Positions 53,981 to 62,884 of a stretch of 64,000 nt of DNA are shown here, one piece after another. Numbering within the stretch: position 1 is the first letter of the stretch; the number at the start of each line of letters is the position of its first letter. The translations under genes and the position numbers were made by a program. The stretch comes from Planctomycetota bacterium (GTDB lineage: Bacteria > Planctomycetota > UBA1135 > JACQFD01). The notes beneath the pieces were generated by a model, which saw only the letters and a program-made list of their open reading frames with translations, was not told the origin of the DNA and did no database searches. The stretch spans positions 310,001-374,000 of the forward strand of contig JACQFD010000021.1 of assembly GCA_016200225.1 (NCBI GenBank), written 5' to 3'.

Positions 53981-54085
53981 GTCGATCGCACAGCATCAGT
54001 TGCCAGTACCAGCGATAAGTGTTAACATTCAATTCGATGCTGATTTCATACGATAAGTTTTAATTTTCAATATTGTGCGATCGAC
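53981..54085. repeat. 12-base perfect inverted repeat spanning about 105 bases
   Basis: GTCGATCGCACA at 53981-53992 is matched exactly by TGTGCGATCGAC at 54074-54085. A second, 9-base pair (AATTCGATG near 54031 and CATCGAATT near 54090) lies nearby. The element is in the 211-base gap between the Ymh gene's stop and the ATPase start, the longest intergenic gap of the window, and could be a hairpin, an operator of the ATPase gene, or an island-end remnant. Confidence 0.7.
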
Positions 54086-54111
54086 TCACATCGAATTCGG
54101 AAGTAATATAT

Positions 54112-54837
54112 CTATTGTTGAATAAAGACAGAATTGTCAAGTTGTCGAAAAAGAAACGAAACGAAAGACAGGATGTCCAAAGCATCTTGTTCGCAAATGG
54201 GCCAATGAAGTGCCGGTTCATGGGCCGTTGGATTCCGAATTGCTCGCATTAGGCCGCTTGACAAAAACCTGATGCCGTCTTGGACACTCTTGTCAGTCTC
54301 AGAGATGCACGGTGTTACTTTCAAGACTCCATTGTCATGATTCCAAACTGATAGCATCAAGTCTGCACCGTCCTTCGTGCTCTTTGATTTCTCACGAACC
54401 TGCTTATTATAAATTTTGGCCGACTCGAAGACGGCGTGAAAGTAGTGGCCTTGACCAAATAGTTTCCGCGAATGGATCGCAATCTCCCGATGGAATCGTC
54501 GGCTGTCGAATTGATTTAGGCGCCCAACATCGGGGGAATCGTTACCAATGCCCGCCTGCCCCATTATCTGAACGAGACTTGAATGCTGGTCATCCGTTCC
54601 GAGTCGAAATAGAAACTCTTTCAGTAGTCTCACGCGATTGTCGCCCGATGTGTCATGCTTTCCTAACGACATAATCCATTCGTAGATTGCTTGGGCTCTG
54701 CTGGATGTTATTGAAGCATTTGAAAATGCCTCTCGCGCAAACGGGAAAACAGCCTTTCCAATGCGTTCAATCTCATTGACCGTCGTCGAGCCCTTCAGCA
54801 GGTCGCCGGCCTCAACTGCGATTACTTGTATGTTCAT
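54112..54837 (-). CDS. TIGR02391 (Ymh) family protein
   Basis: A 241-residue protein resembling the TIGR02391/Hypoth_Ymh family in its C-terminal half: FGQGHYFHAVFESAKIYNKQVREKS, DGADLMLSVWNHDNG, VQDGIRFLSSGLMRAIRNPTAHEP and QDALDILSFVSFLFRQLDN. The RNxxAHE ending resembles HEPN-like folds, some of which are RNA-cleaving toxins; family members are often carried on plasmids, phages and defence-like islands. The stretch is clearly AT-richer than its surroundings and lacks the genome's usual codon habits, suggesting recent acquisition. No cognate antitoxin was recognised. Confidence 0.85.
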   Translation of the reverse strand: MNIQVIAVEAGDLLKGSTTVNEIERIGKAVFPFAREAFSNASITSSRAQAIYEWIMSLGKHDTSGDNRVRLLKEFLFRLGTDDQHSSLVQIMGQAGIGNDSPDVGRLNQFDSRRFHREIAIHSRKLFGQGHYFHAVFESAKIYNKQVREKSKSTKDGADLMLSVWNHDNGVLKVTPCISETDKSVQDGIRFLSSGLMRAIRNPTAHEPALHWPICEQDALDILSFVSFLFRQLDNSVFIQQ

Positions 54838-54944
54838 CTGGCGTGTAATCTGTAGTACGGAATCTATTGAATCATTGAATGATAATTAGAACCGAATTTG
54901 AACGTTCGCGGCGATGAAAACATGATTACTTGTTTCATCGTAAC

Positions 54945-56453
54945 TTACGCCATCAACTTCGTAACAATCTCCCCGTGCACATCGGTCAATCGGAAATCCC
55001 TTCCCTGAAATCGATACGTCAAACGCTTATGATCCATTCCTAATAAATGTAGAACGGTCGCCTGCAAATCATGGACGTGGACTTGATCTTTAATTGCAAA
55101 GTATCCCAATTCATCCGTTTCTCCCAATACAATTCCGCGTTTCACGCCGCCGCCGGCAAACCACATCGTGAAGGCGTGCGGGTGGTGGTCGCGGCCGAGG
55201 AAGGTCGAGCCGTTGCGCTCTTCGTTCATCGGCGTGCGGCCGAATTCGCCGCCCCAGACCACGAGCGTCGAATCTAATAATCCGCGTTGTTTCAAATCCT
55301 GCACGAGCGCGGCGCACGCCTGATCGGTATCTTTACATTGCCGCGGAAGCGCAGTCATCAAATCGTCGCCGGGACTCGTGCCGTGGTTGTCCCAGCCGCG
55401 ATGATATAATTGAACGAACCGCGTGCCGCGCTCGATCAGCCTCCGCGCGAGAATACAATTCCGCGCAAAGGAAGCCTTCCCTTCCTCGACGCCGTACATT
55501 TTTAATGTTTCGGGCGCCTCCTTCGAAATATCCATCAATTCGGGAACGCTCGATTGCATGCGATAAGCGAGTTCGTATTGCGATATTCGAGTGTTGACTT
55601 CGGTGTCGCCCGTCGCCGCGCGCGTCATTTGATTCAAATCGCGCAGCGCGTCGAGTGTGCGGCGGCGCCCGGCGTCGTCGAGCCCCTCCGGATTATTTAC
55701 AAACAATACGGGATCGCCCTGCGAGCGCATTTGCACGCCCTGATACACCGTCGGCAGAAAACCCGCGCTCCAGCACGAGCATCCGCCGCTCGGCTGGCCG
55801 CCGCCGGATAATAAAACTACAAATCCGGGCAGATTCGCGTTCTCGGTGCCGATGCCGTACGTCACCCACGAACCCATGCTCGGGCGGCCGATGCGCGCGA
55901 GACCGGTGTTAATAAACAATTCGGCGGGCGCATGGTTGAACGCGTCGGTCTTCATCGTGCGCACGATCGCGACGTCGTCGATGATCTTTGTTAAATTTGG
56001 CAATAAATCGGAAACGTACGCGCCCGCCTGTCCGTATTGTTTAAATTTATAAGGCGAACCCAGCACTTTCGGCGTTCCTTTAATAAATGCGAACCGCTCG
56101 CCTTTTGTATATTCATCGGGGCACGGTTTTCCGTTTAATTCGCTCGCTTTCGGTTTTGGATCCAACAAATCCGGCTGCGACGGCGCGCCGTTCATGAATA
56201 AGTAAATTACAGATTTCGCTTTTGCATTAAAATGCGGCGGTTTCGGCGCCATCGGATCGTCGGCGCGCGCGGGCCGCGAATCCTGCGCGAAAATCTTTGG
56301 ATTTAACAATCCCGCGAGCGCCATCGAACCGATGCCGAAACCACAATTCGCGAAAAATTGCCGGCGCGTTTGTGACAATAGCCACTCCGCGTGCGTTGAC
56401 GCCGCGTCGCGGGGCGGCGAAGGTTGCGAATTTCGTTGCGCTTTTCGCGACAT
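54945..56453 (-). CDS. DUF1501 domain protein, TAT-exported
   Basis: A 502-residue DUF1501 protein of the alkaline-phosphatase-like superfamily, typical of Planctomycetota. The twin-arginine signal TRRQFFANCGFGIGSMALAG lies near residue 30. Core blocks are VIYLFMNGAPSQPDLLDPK, AFNHAPAELFINTGLARIGRPSMGSW in shortened form, RFVQLYHRGWDNHG, DSTLVVWGGEFGRTP and GRDHHPHAFTMWFAGGG, with metal-binding-like His/Asp residues. Function is unproven. In planctomycetes it is usually next to a DUF1549/DUF1553 cytochrome-type protein; here the upstream neighbour is a divergent radical SAM gene and the downstream one is the Ymh gene, so it is an orphan. Confidence 0.93.
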   Translation of the reverse strand: MSRKAQRNSQPSPPRDAASTHAEWLLSQTRRQFFANCGFGIGSMALAGLLNPKIFAQDSRPARADDPMAPKPPHFNAKAKSVIYLFMNGAPSQPDLLDPKPKASELNGKPCPDEYTKGERFAFIKGTPKVLGSPYKFKQYGQAGAYVSDLLPNLTKIIDDVAIVRTMKTDAFNHAPAELFINTGLARIGRPSMGSWVTYGIGTENANLPGFVVLLSGGGQPSGGCSCWSAGFLPTVYQGVQMRSQGDPVLFVNNPEGLDDAGRRRTLDALRDLNQMTRAATGDTEVNTRISQYELAYRMQSSVPELMDISKEAPETLKMYGVEEGKASFARNCILARRLIERGTRFVQLYHRGWDNHGTSPGDDLMTALPRQCKDTDQACAALVQDLKQRGLLDSTLVVWGGEFGRTPMNEERNGSTFLGRDHHPHAFTMWFAGGGVKRGIVLGETDELGYFAIKDQVHVHDLQATVLHLLGMDHKRLTYRFQGRDFRLTDVHGEIVTKLMA

Positions 56454-56562
56454 GCGCCAAAGGGTACCCCGCGCGCGCCCGGTCGCGAAACCGGCTCCGC
56501 GCGCAGAGCGGTTGCCGTTTGGCGGTTTATGAACGAACATTGGGGTCCGAATTCGCCGCCCG
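56454..56562. promoter_or_regulatory. divergent intergenic region, DUF1501 gene / radical SAM gene
   Basis: A 109-base gap between two divergent ATG starts; promoters for both genes should lie here. No clear operator or hairpin was seen. Confidence 0.3.
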
Positions 56563-57963
56563 ATGACCAAGATCGCCCTCGTCCAGACCTACCACCCATA
56601 CACGCAGATGACGCATCTGCACCCGCTCGGGTTGATGTATGTCGCAACGGGCGCGCGGCGCGGCGGTTATAACGATATTACAATTCTCGACATGAAGGTC
56701 GACGATCTTCGCGTTCCGCAGGCGGCGGAGCAGCTCGAGGCGCTCGCGCCCGACGTGATCGGCATGACCGCGATGACGTACGAAGCCGGCTGCATGCACG
56801 CTCTCGCGGCCGAGATGAAACGGCGTTTGCCGCGAGCCGCCATCGTCGCGGGCGGGCCCCATCCGTCCGTCGCCGCCGACGACGTGATGAAAGATACAAA
56901 TATCGATTTCTGCGTGCGCGGCGAAGGCGAAACTACATTTCCGGCGCTGCTCGACGCGCTGAAAACCGGGGCGCGCGAATTTAACGAAGTGACGGGCGTC
57001 GTCTGGCGCCGCGCGGACGGCGAGATTGTTTATAATCCCGATCGCGTCGTTCCCGACAGTCTCGACGAACTCGGATTTCCGTCATGGGACCTGATCGATA
57101 TATTCAAATATCATAATGTTCCGCGCGGCGGAATTATTTATGCGCACAAGGAGTTCGCGACGATTTTCAGTTCGCGCGCGTGTCCGTGGCGCTGCACGTA
57201 TTGTCATAATTCGTACGGCAAAAAGTTCCGCGAACGCTCGGCGCGCCACGTTCTCGACGAAATCGATTTATTAGTTAAACAATACGGCGTGCGCGAACTG
57301 GTATTTTACGACGATATATTCAATTTCAAACCCGACCGCGCGAAAGCGATCTGCCGCGCGATGATCGACCGGAAATATAATCTTAAATTAACGTTCCCGA
57401 ACGGCCTCCGCGGCGACATCCTCGACGAGGAACTCGTCGATTTGATGAAAGAAGCCGGAATGTACCGCGCGATGATCGCGATCGAGAGCGCCGTTCCGCG
57501 CGTGCAGAAAGTAATGAAAAAGAATTTAAGAATTCCGCAGACGAAAAAAATCGTCGATTACATGGCTTCGCGCGGCGTGATGACGCACGGCGCGTTCATG
57601 CTCGGATTTCCGACCGAGACGAAGGACGAAATGTTAGAAACGATCAAGTGGGCGAAGGAGAGCTCGTTTCACACGGCCGCGTTTTACCGCGTCATTCCGT
57701 TCAAGGGCACCGAATTGTATCGTCAGGTGGAGGCGGCGGGACACGTGCTTCCGACGGATTGGAGCCATTACGAACCTTACTTTTCCGATATTAACGTTTC
57801 AGCCGTGCCCGAACTTGAAATATCAAAATTGCGCAAGCGCGCGTATTTCGAATTTTACTTCTCGCCGAAGCGCTTGTGGGCGATTTTCCGCCTCATTCCG
57901 AACAAACTTAAGTTAATTCCGTATCTGACGCTCCTTTTCGCGCGCCGGGCGTACGCGCGGTAG
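56563..57963 (+). CDS. B12-binding-type radical SAM protein
   Basis: A 466-residue radical SAM enzyme. An N-terminal B12-binding-like Rossmann domain covers residues 1-150, without the classical DxHxxG motif, so any cobalamin may be bound base-on or not at all. The cluster motif is SRACPWRCTYCHNSYG near residue 208 (CxxxCxxC), followed by the GELVFYDDIFNF-like ELVFYDDIFNF and YRAMIAIESAVPRVQ. Members methylate or rearrange unactivated carbons in lipid, antibiotic or glycan biosynthesis; the product is unknown. It sits 110 bases from the fused monooxygenase gene, with no sign of a shared pathway. Confidence 0.87.
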   Translation: MTKIALVQTYHPYTQMTHLHPLGLMYVATGARRGGYNDITILDMKVDDLRVPQAAEQLEALAPDVIGMTAMTYEAGCMHALAAEMKRRLPRAAIVAGGPHPSVAADDVMKDTNIDFCVRGEGETTFPALLDALKTGAREFNEVTGVVWRRADGEIVYNPDRVVPDSLDELGFPSWDLIDIFKYHNVPRGGIIYAHKEFATIFSSRACPWRCTYCHNSYGKKFRERSARHVLDEIDLLVKQYGVRELVFYDDIFNFKPDRAKAICRAMIDRKYNLKLTFPNGLRGDILDEELVDLMKEAGMYRAMIAIESAVPRVQKVMKKNLRIPQTKKIVDYMASRGVMTHGAFMLGFPTETKDEMLETIKWAKESSFHTAAFYRVIPFKGTELYRQVEAAGHVLPTDWSHYEPYFSDINVSAVPELEISKLRKRAYFEFYFSPKRLWAIFRLIPNKLKLIPYLTLLFARRAYAR

Positions 57964-58035
57964 GAGTCGCGCCGCGCGACGGCCGCGTCGCCGGAATCCT
58001 CCGGCGGAGAGCCGGAACAAGGCCGGGCTTCGTTC

Positions 58036-58049
58036 GGGCGGCGCCGCCC
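58036..58049. other. 14-base perfect GC palindrome downstream of the radical SAM gene
   Basis: GGGCGGCGCCGCCC is followed by a short T-run. It lacks a loop, so it is either a poor terminator or a protein-binding palindrome upstream of the monooxygenase gene at 58073. Confidence 0.3.
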
Positions 58050-58072
58050 TTTATGCTGTCCGCGCAGAACCC

Positions 58073-60319
58073 ATGAAGATCACCAGCATCGGCGGCGGCC
58101 CGGCCGGCCTTTATTTTTCGATTTTAATTAAGAGACAATTCCCGTCCGCCGAAGTTACAGTTTATGAGCGCAACGGCGCGGAGGATACATTTGGATTCGG
58201 CGTCGTGTTTTCGGACGAAACGCTTTCGAATTTTCAGGAGGTCGATCCGGAGAGTTATCATGAGATTCGAAGAAACTTCGCTTATTGGACGGACATCGAT
58301 ACTTATTACAACGGCGAATTAATAAAAACCGGCGGCAACGGCTTCTGCGGCATCCCGCGCGTCAAGTTATTACAAATCATGCAAGAGCGCTGCGCGCAGC
58401 TCGGCGTCAAAACGCGATTCAACAATGAAATCGTCAATTTTGACGAAATCGAGAAAACAAACGATCTTGTCCTCGCGGCCGACGGATTGAACAGTCTCCT
58501 GCGCGCAAAATACGAGAGCGTTTTTCGCCCGAGGATTCGCTGGGGCAAATGTAAATTCTCGTGGCTTGGCACGACGCTTCCGCTGCGGGCGTTTACATTT
58601 ATTTTTCGCGAGAATGAACACGGCCTCTGGCAGATCCACGCGTATCCTTACGATGCCGAAAAAAGTACATTCATCGTCGAATGCCACGAATCGGTTTGGA
58701 AACGCGCGGGATTCGACGGGAAAACCGAAACCGACACGGTCGCGTACTTCGAAAAACTTTTCGCGGATCATTTACAGGGACATCGATTATTAACGAATCG
58801 TTCGATCTGGCGCACGTTTCCGACGATACAAAACGAAGCGTGGCATCATAAGAATATCGTCTTGATGGGCGATGCGGCCCACACCGCGCACTTCTCGATC
58901 GGCTCGGGAACGAAACTCGCGATGGAGGATGCGATCGCGCTCGCCCAATCGTTTAAGAGCCTCGGCCCCGGCGACGTGCCGCGCGTGCTCGCGGCATACG
59001 AAGAAAACCGCAAGCCCGCGACGTTGAGATTACAAAAAGTCGCGCAGACGAGCCGCGAGTGGTTCGAAAATTGTAATCGATATAAAAAACAGCCGCCGCT
59101 GCAGTTTACATTCAATCTGATGACACGGTCGAAGCAGATTACTTATGATAATTTAAGAAAACGCGACGAAACTTTTGTCGCGAAAGTCGCCGACGGATTC
59201 GCGGCGTCGGTCGGGATTCCAAAAGTCGGCGGCGCCACGCCCGCGCCGATGTTCGCGCCGTTCAAGGCGCGCGATTTGATATTACAAAATCGCGTCGTCG
59301 TTTCGCCGATGTGTCAATATTCCGCCGAGGACGGCACTCCCAACGACTGGCATTTGGTGCATTTGGGCGCGCGCGCCGTCGGCGCCGCGGGACTCGTGTT
59401 TACGGAGGCGACGGACGTGTCGCGCGAGGGGCGGATTACGCACGGATGCGCCGGAATGTATAAAAACGAACACGTCGACGCGTGGAAAAGAATTGTAACG
59501 TTCGTGCATGCGCATTCGCAGGCGAAAATCGGAATGCAGCTCGCCCACGCGGGCCGCAAAGGAAGTTGTAAACTTCCGTGGGAGGGCGACACGCCGCTCG
59601 TGGACGATACAAAATGGACAACCGTCGCGCCGTCGGCGGAACCGTTCGCCGAGGGCTGGCACGTGCCGCGCGCGGCGACGCGCGGCGACATGGATCAGGT
59701 AAAACAACAATTCGTCGACGCCGTCCGCCGCTGCGAGAGCGCCGGCTTCGACTTGTTAGAATTGCACATGGCGCACGGATATTTATTATCGAGTTTTCTC
59801 TCGCCGCTGTCGAATATTCGTAAAGACGATTACGGCGGCTCCCTCGAAAATCGAATGCGCTTTCCGCTCGAAGTCTTCGATGCGACGCGCGCCGCGTGGC
59901 CTTTACATAAGCCGATTTTTGTTAGAATTTCGGCCACCGACTGGCTCGACGATGCGGGCGGGCAGACGGCCGAGGACTCGGTCGCGTTCGCGCGCGCGCT
60001 GCGCGAACACGGCTGCGACGTCGTCGACGTTTCGTCCGCGGGCAACTCCCCCGCTTCGAAGCCCGAGTACGGACGGATGTATCAATTACCGTTCGCCGAA
60101 AAGATTCGTTATGAAGCGAATATTCCCGTGATGGCCGTCGGCAATATTCAGGGCGCCGATCACGTCAATACGATTGTCGCGGCCGGCCGCGCGGATTTGT
60201 GCGCGATCGCGCGCGGACATTTGATGAATCCGCATCTGACGCTCGACGCGGCCTCTCGTTACAATTTTTCAGGACAATTCTGGCCGCCGCAATACCTCGC
60301 GGCCAAGCCGCGGAGTTAA
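58073..60319 (+). CDS. fused salicyloyl/aminobenzoyl-CoA 5-monooxygenase and old-yellow-enzyme reductase
   Basis: A 748-residue natural fusion. Residues 1-380 are a p-hydroxybenzoate-hydroxylase-like FAD monooxygenase: GGGPAGLYFSILIKR at the N-terminus and LMGDAAHTAHFSIGSG near residue 265. Residues 395-748 are an old-yellow-enzyme barrel: VSPMCQYSAEDGTPNDWHLVHLG, MQLAHAGRKGS, ELHMAHGYLLSSFLSPL and DYGGSLENRMRF. Such fusions hydroxylate and dearomatise 2-aminobenzoyl-CoA or hydroxylate salicyloyl-CoA in aerobic aromatic degradation. No CoA ligase is adjacent. The gene's last four bases overlap the convergent Lgt-like gene. Confidence 0.92.
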   Translation: MKITSIGGGPAGLYFSILIKRQFPSAEVTVYERNGAEDTFGFGVVFSDETLSNFQEVDPESYHEIRRNFAYWTDIDTYYNGELIKTGGNGFCGIPRVKLLQIMQERCAQLGVKTRFNNEIVNFDEIEKTNDLVLAADGLNSLLRAKYESVFRPRIRWGKCKFSWLGTTLPLRAFTFIFRENEHGLWQIHAYPYDAEKSTFIVECHESVWKRAGFDGKTETDTVAYFEKLFADHLQGHRLLTNRSIWRTFPTIQNEAWHHKNIVLMGDAAHTAHFSIGSGTKLAMEDAIALAQSFKSLGPGDVPRVLAAYEENRKPATLRLQKVAQTSREWFENCNRYKKQPPLQFTFNLMTRSKQITYDNLRKRDETFVAKVADGFAASVGIPKVGGATPAPMFAPFKARDLILQNRVVVSPMCQYSAEDGTPNDWHLVHLGARAVGAAGLVFTEATDVSREGRITHGCAGMYKNEHVDAWKRIVTFVHAHSQAKIGMQLAHAGRKGSCKLPWEGDTPLVDDTKWTTVAPSAEPFAEGWHVPRAATRGDMDQVKQQFVDAVRRCESAGFDLLELHMAHGYLLSSFLSPLSNIRKDDYGGSLENRMRFPLEVFDATRAAWPLHKPIFVRISATDWLDDAGGQTAEDSVAFARALREHGCDVVDVSSAGNSPASKPEYGRMYQLPFAEKIRYEANIPVMAVGNIQGADHVNTIVAAGRADLCAIARGHLMNPHLTLDAASRYNFSGQFWPPQYLAAKPRS

Positions 60320-60969
60320 ATTTTAATTTTCTTCCGATCGTCGAGCCGCCAGAGAATCGTTAGAATCGCGGCGAACGCGACGGCGCCGAATTGATAGGCC
60401 GTGAGTCCGAGCGCGACGCGCGGTTCGACGCGGATGAATTCGATCAAGAATCGAAAAATACAATACGCGATTAAGTAAAGTTTGACGAGCTGCCAGCGGA
60501 GCGCCGCGACGGATTCGAGGCGCCATAACAAAAGCGCCATCGAAATGTGAAACGCGCATTCGTAGAGCGGCACGGGATGTCCGGGCGCCGTGCAGCATCC
60601 GTTAAAATAACAACCGAGCCTGCCGACGCCGACAGCCGCCGCGAGCGGGACCGCGAGTCCGTCGCCGGTTTTCGCGGTTATGTGCAACAACCATTTTGTA
60701 ATTTCGATGCCGAAATAACCTCCGGCGAATCCCGACATGATGGTTTTCCCGTCGACCAGCCAGCTCTCAATGTTAAAAATGGAGCCGCCGCTGATGATGA
60801 TGAATGGTATCTTCGCCGCGAACGCCGCGCCCGCGGCGCCACCGATCCAAATCGCGATCTGTTGCATCGGCGCGAGCGGAGATTTGCGGCGCAGCAGGAA
60901 TGCCGTCGCGAACGCGAGCAGCATGCATAATGCATAATAAAACTGTCCCGAATGGTTTACCGGTATCAA
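60316..60969 (-). CDS. Lgt-like membrane protein lacking the canonical histidine
   Basis: A 217-residue polytopic membrane protein of the prolipoprotein diacylglyceryl transferase superfamily. GVGRLGCYFNGCC near residue 123 matches the Lgt signature with its essential Arg and Asn, followed by HPVPLYECAFH. In true Lgt the FHGGL block carries an essential His; the matching stretch here reads IMSGFAGGYFG, with no His. It is therefore a paralogue, perhaps moving another lipid or glyceryl group. The start is a TTG overlapping the radical SAM stop as TTGA, which explains the lack of an ATG and implies translational coupling. It converges with the monooxygenase gene. Confidence 0.85.
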   Translation of the reverse strand: MIPVNHSGQFYYALCMLLAFATAFLLRRKSPLAPMQQIAIWIGGAAGAAFAAKIPFIIISGGSIFNIESWLVDGKTIMSGFAGGYFGIEITKWLLHITAKTGDGLAVPLAAAVGVGRLGCYFNGCCTAPGHPVPLYECAFHISMALLLWRLESVAALRWQLVKLYLIAYCIFRFLIEFIRVEPRVALGLTAYQFGAVAFAAILTILWRLDDRKKIKI

Positions 60970-62366
60970 CGAAGCGGCGGCAACGGCGTAAAACCGTCGC
61001 GGTAGAGCGTGTTGTACGCGCAAAACGGAACCGTGTGTCCGGACGGCAGCAAAAATCCGATGCAACATCTCTGGACCCGGCGGACGTCGAAATTATACTT
61101 ATCCAGAAATGTAGTAATCGTGATGCGGAAAACGTCCGCGCCCGTCAGTTTCTCGGCGAGCGCGGCCGCGACGAAATCCGTTCGATGATGTCCGAAAGAA
61201 TCACTGGGACCGCACGATTCGCCGGGGCCGCAGCATGCGCCGCCCCCGCCGACCACGCGTTCGATCAGCGCGCGCGCTTTTTTTGGTGTATAAACGATCG
61301 TGTCGGCGGCGAGATCGAGGCTTTTTCTAAAATCAATAATGCGAGAAACGGGCGTCACGCCGCCGCCGTGACGATACAAATAACTGATGCGATGGCAGTT
61401 CGGATGCGCGCAGGGCAGCGGCAGAAAATCGTCGGATGTTAAGATTCCACCGCCCTGCGTCTCGAGCGCTTTCATAATATCCGGCGGCGTAATCCGGCGG
61501 TCGAGATCGGTCGGTTTATCGTGCCGCCCGACGTACGTCGCCGGCTGGAAACTGATGCCGCGGATCCATTTCTTACCGATCGCAAATTGTAAAATATCGC
61601 CGAGTTCGTGATCGTTCACGCCGCGCTCGACGCTGCAGACGAGCGTCGAACGGATTTGATATTTCTCCAGATTTTCGATCGCGCGGAGTTTCTTTTCGAG
61701 CAGCGGTTCGCCGCGGAGCGTTTCGTACGCCGAGTCCTTCAAGCCCTCGAATTGTAAATATATCTCCAGCCGGTCGCGCATCGTCGCAAGCTGTTCGAGC
61801 AGCGCCTCGTCCTTCGCGAACCGAACGCCATTTGTATTAATCATGATCACTTGGATCGGCGTCGAATACGCGTAGCGCGCCATGCGGACGAGCTCGGGGT
61901 GAATCGTCGGCTCGCCTCCCGATATTTGTAATACGTCGGGTTCGCCCTCCTGTTTTACAAATCGATCGACGACGTTTACAAATGTTTCGTACGACCAATG
62001 TTTACCATTCGGCCCGCTCTCCGCATAACATAACGGGCACTCGAGATTGCAGCCGCTCGTGATTTCCGCGAGTCCGATGCACGTGTGCTGGCGGTGGTCG
62101 GGACACATGCCGCAGTCGAACGGACAGCCCTGTTCGGTCGCTTCTGTTGCAAACAACTTCGGCAACTTCGGCGCGCGCGTCGAATCGTCGAGTTTATAAT
62201 CGTTTGCGTCCGCCCAGATGAAATCTTCGCGGACGCCGTGCTCGGGACATTGTTTACGAAGAAATACCCGCCCGTCGATGTTTACAATATCCGCGGCGAC
62301 CAGTCTCCGGCAGTCGGGACACAGACTGTGCGTGGTTTGTAATAGGATGCCGGAAGAAACGTTCAT
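60966..62366 (-). CDS. Tes-like (tetraether synthase/MJ0619-type) radical SAM enzyme
   Basis: A 466-residue radical SAM protein. The N-terminus has a metal-binding pair (Cys16, Cys19 and CPEHG at 40-44), then CPFDCGMCPDH (81-91) for an extra cluster, then the SAM cluster CNLECPLC (Cys106, 110, 113) and SGGEPTIH. The C-terminus carries PCAHPNCH, a GGGACCGPGESCG cluster and CCIGFLLPSG with PFCAYN. This Cys layout resembles archaeal tetraether synthase and related bacterial enzymes that couple lipid tails. The ATG at 62366 lies two bases after the zinc-ribbon gene's stop; the longer frame mirrors that gene. It overlaps the Lgt-like gene by four bases. Confidence 0.88.
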   Translation of the reverse strand: MNVSSGILLQTTHSLCPDCRRLVAADIVNIDGRVFLRKQCPEHGVREDFIWADANDYKLDDSTRAPKLPKLFATEATEQGCPFDCGMCPDHRQHTCIGLAEITSGCNLECPLCYAESGPNGKHWSYETFVNVVDRFVKQEGEPDVLQISGGEPTIHPELVRMARYAYSTPIQVIMINTNGVRFAKDEALLEQLATMRDRLEIYLQFEGLKDSAYETLRGEPLLEKKLRAIENLEKYQIRSTLVCSVERGVNDHELGDILQFAIGKKWIRGISFQPATYVGRHDKPTDLDRRITPPDIMKALETQGGGILTSDDFLPLPCAHPNCHRISYLYRHGGGVTPVSRIIDFRKSLDLAADTIVYTPKKARALIERVVGGGGACCGPGESCGPSDSFGHHRTDFVAAALAEKLTGADVFRITITTFLDKYNFDVRRVQRCCIGFLLPSGHTVPFCAYNTLYRDGFTPLPPLR

Positions 62367-62368
62367 AA

Positions 62369-62857
62369 TTAGTGTGGACCCCCGCTGAACGTGCAGACGG
62401 TGAAGATCAATATAAATATTGCGAGCGCAATCGCGACGGTGACGATAATTGTCCAAACAGCGGTCCAAATTGCCCTCTTGATCGCATGGAGCCATGCTTC
62501 ACCGGCCGACGCGGAGGGAATTCGGGAGGGGGCGCGCAGGCCGCGAACACTCAATGTAACTAAAAATATAAATGAATGAACGAGAACCCAGGGACCGAAA
62601 TCCGAACCCATGAACAGACCCCAAATGCCAGAGTAAAGGATCCACGCGCAAATCGATACAATAAACGAAATCCACCTATCCCGTTCGACGGCGCGGGCGG
62701 TCTCCGCGTAGCGCGCCCCCGGCACGGCCGTCTCATGAACATCCTCGGGCGGATTGCCGCCGGCGCCCGACTCGGCGATCCTTACTGTTCCGCAATATTG
62801 ACAATGTCGCGCATCCGGTGGATTTGTTGCAAACCCGCACTGGGGACACGCGTACAT
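62369..62857 (-). CDS. zinc-ribbon membrane protein, function unknown
   Basis: A 162-residue protein: an N-terminal zinc ribbon (CPQCG at residues 4-8 and CQYCG near 19-23), a hydrophilic linker (about 30-60), then three predicted membrane helices (about 63-83, 88-108 and 133-158) enriched in Trp and Ile. It is the first gene of a three-gene unit with the Tes-like and Lgt-like genes, ending two bases before the radical SAM start. It may be a small membrane partner of those lipid-related enzymes; no function can be read from the sequence. Confidence 0.75.
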   Translation of the reverse strand: MYACPQCGFATNPPDARHCQYCGTVRIAESGAGGNPPEDVHETAVPGARYAETARAVERDRWISFIVSICAWILYSGIWGLFMGSDFGPWVLVHSFIFLVTLSVRGLRAPSRIPSASAGEAWLHAIKRAIWTAVWTIIVTVAIALAIFILIFTVCTFSGGPH

Positions 62858-62884
62858 ATTTACTATCGCGCGCTGATCATTGTA

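Noticed and set aside
58036-58049. GC palindrome considered as a Rho-independent terminator
   Set aside because: It has no loop and only three following T residues; kept as a low-confidence element rather than a terminator.
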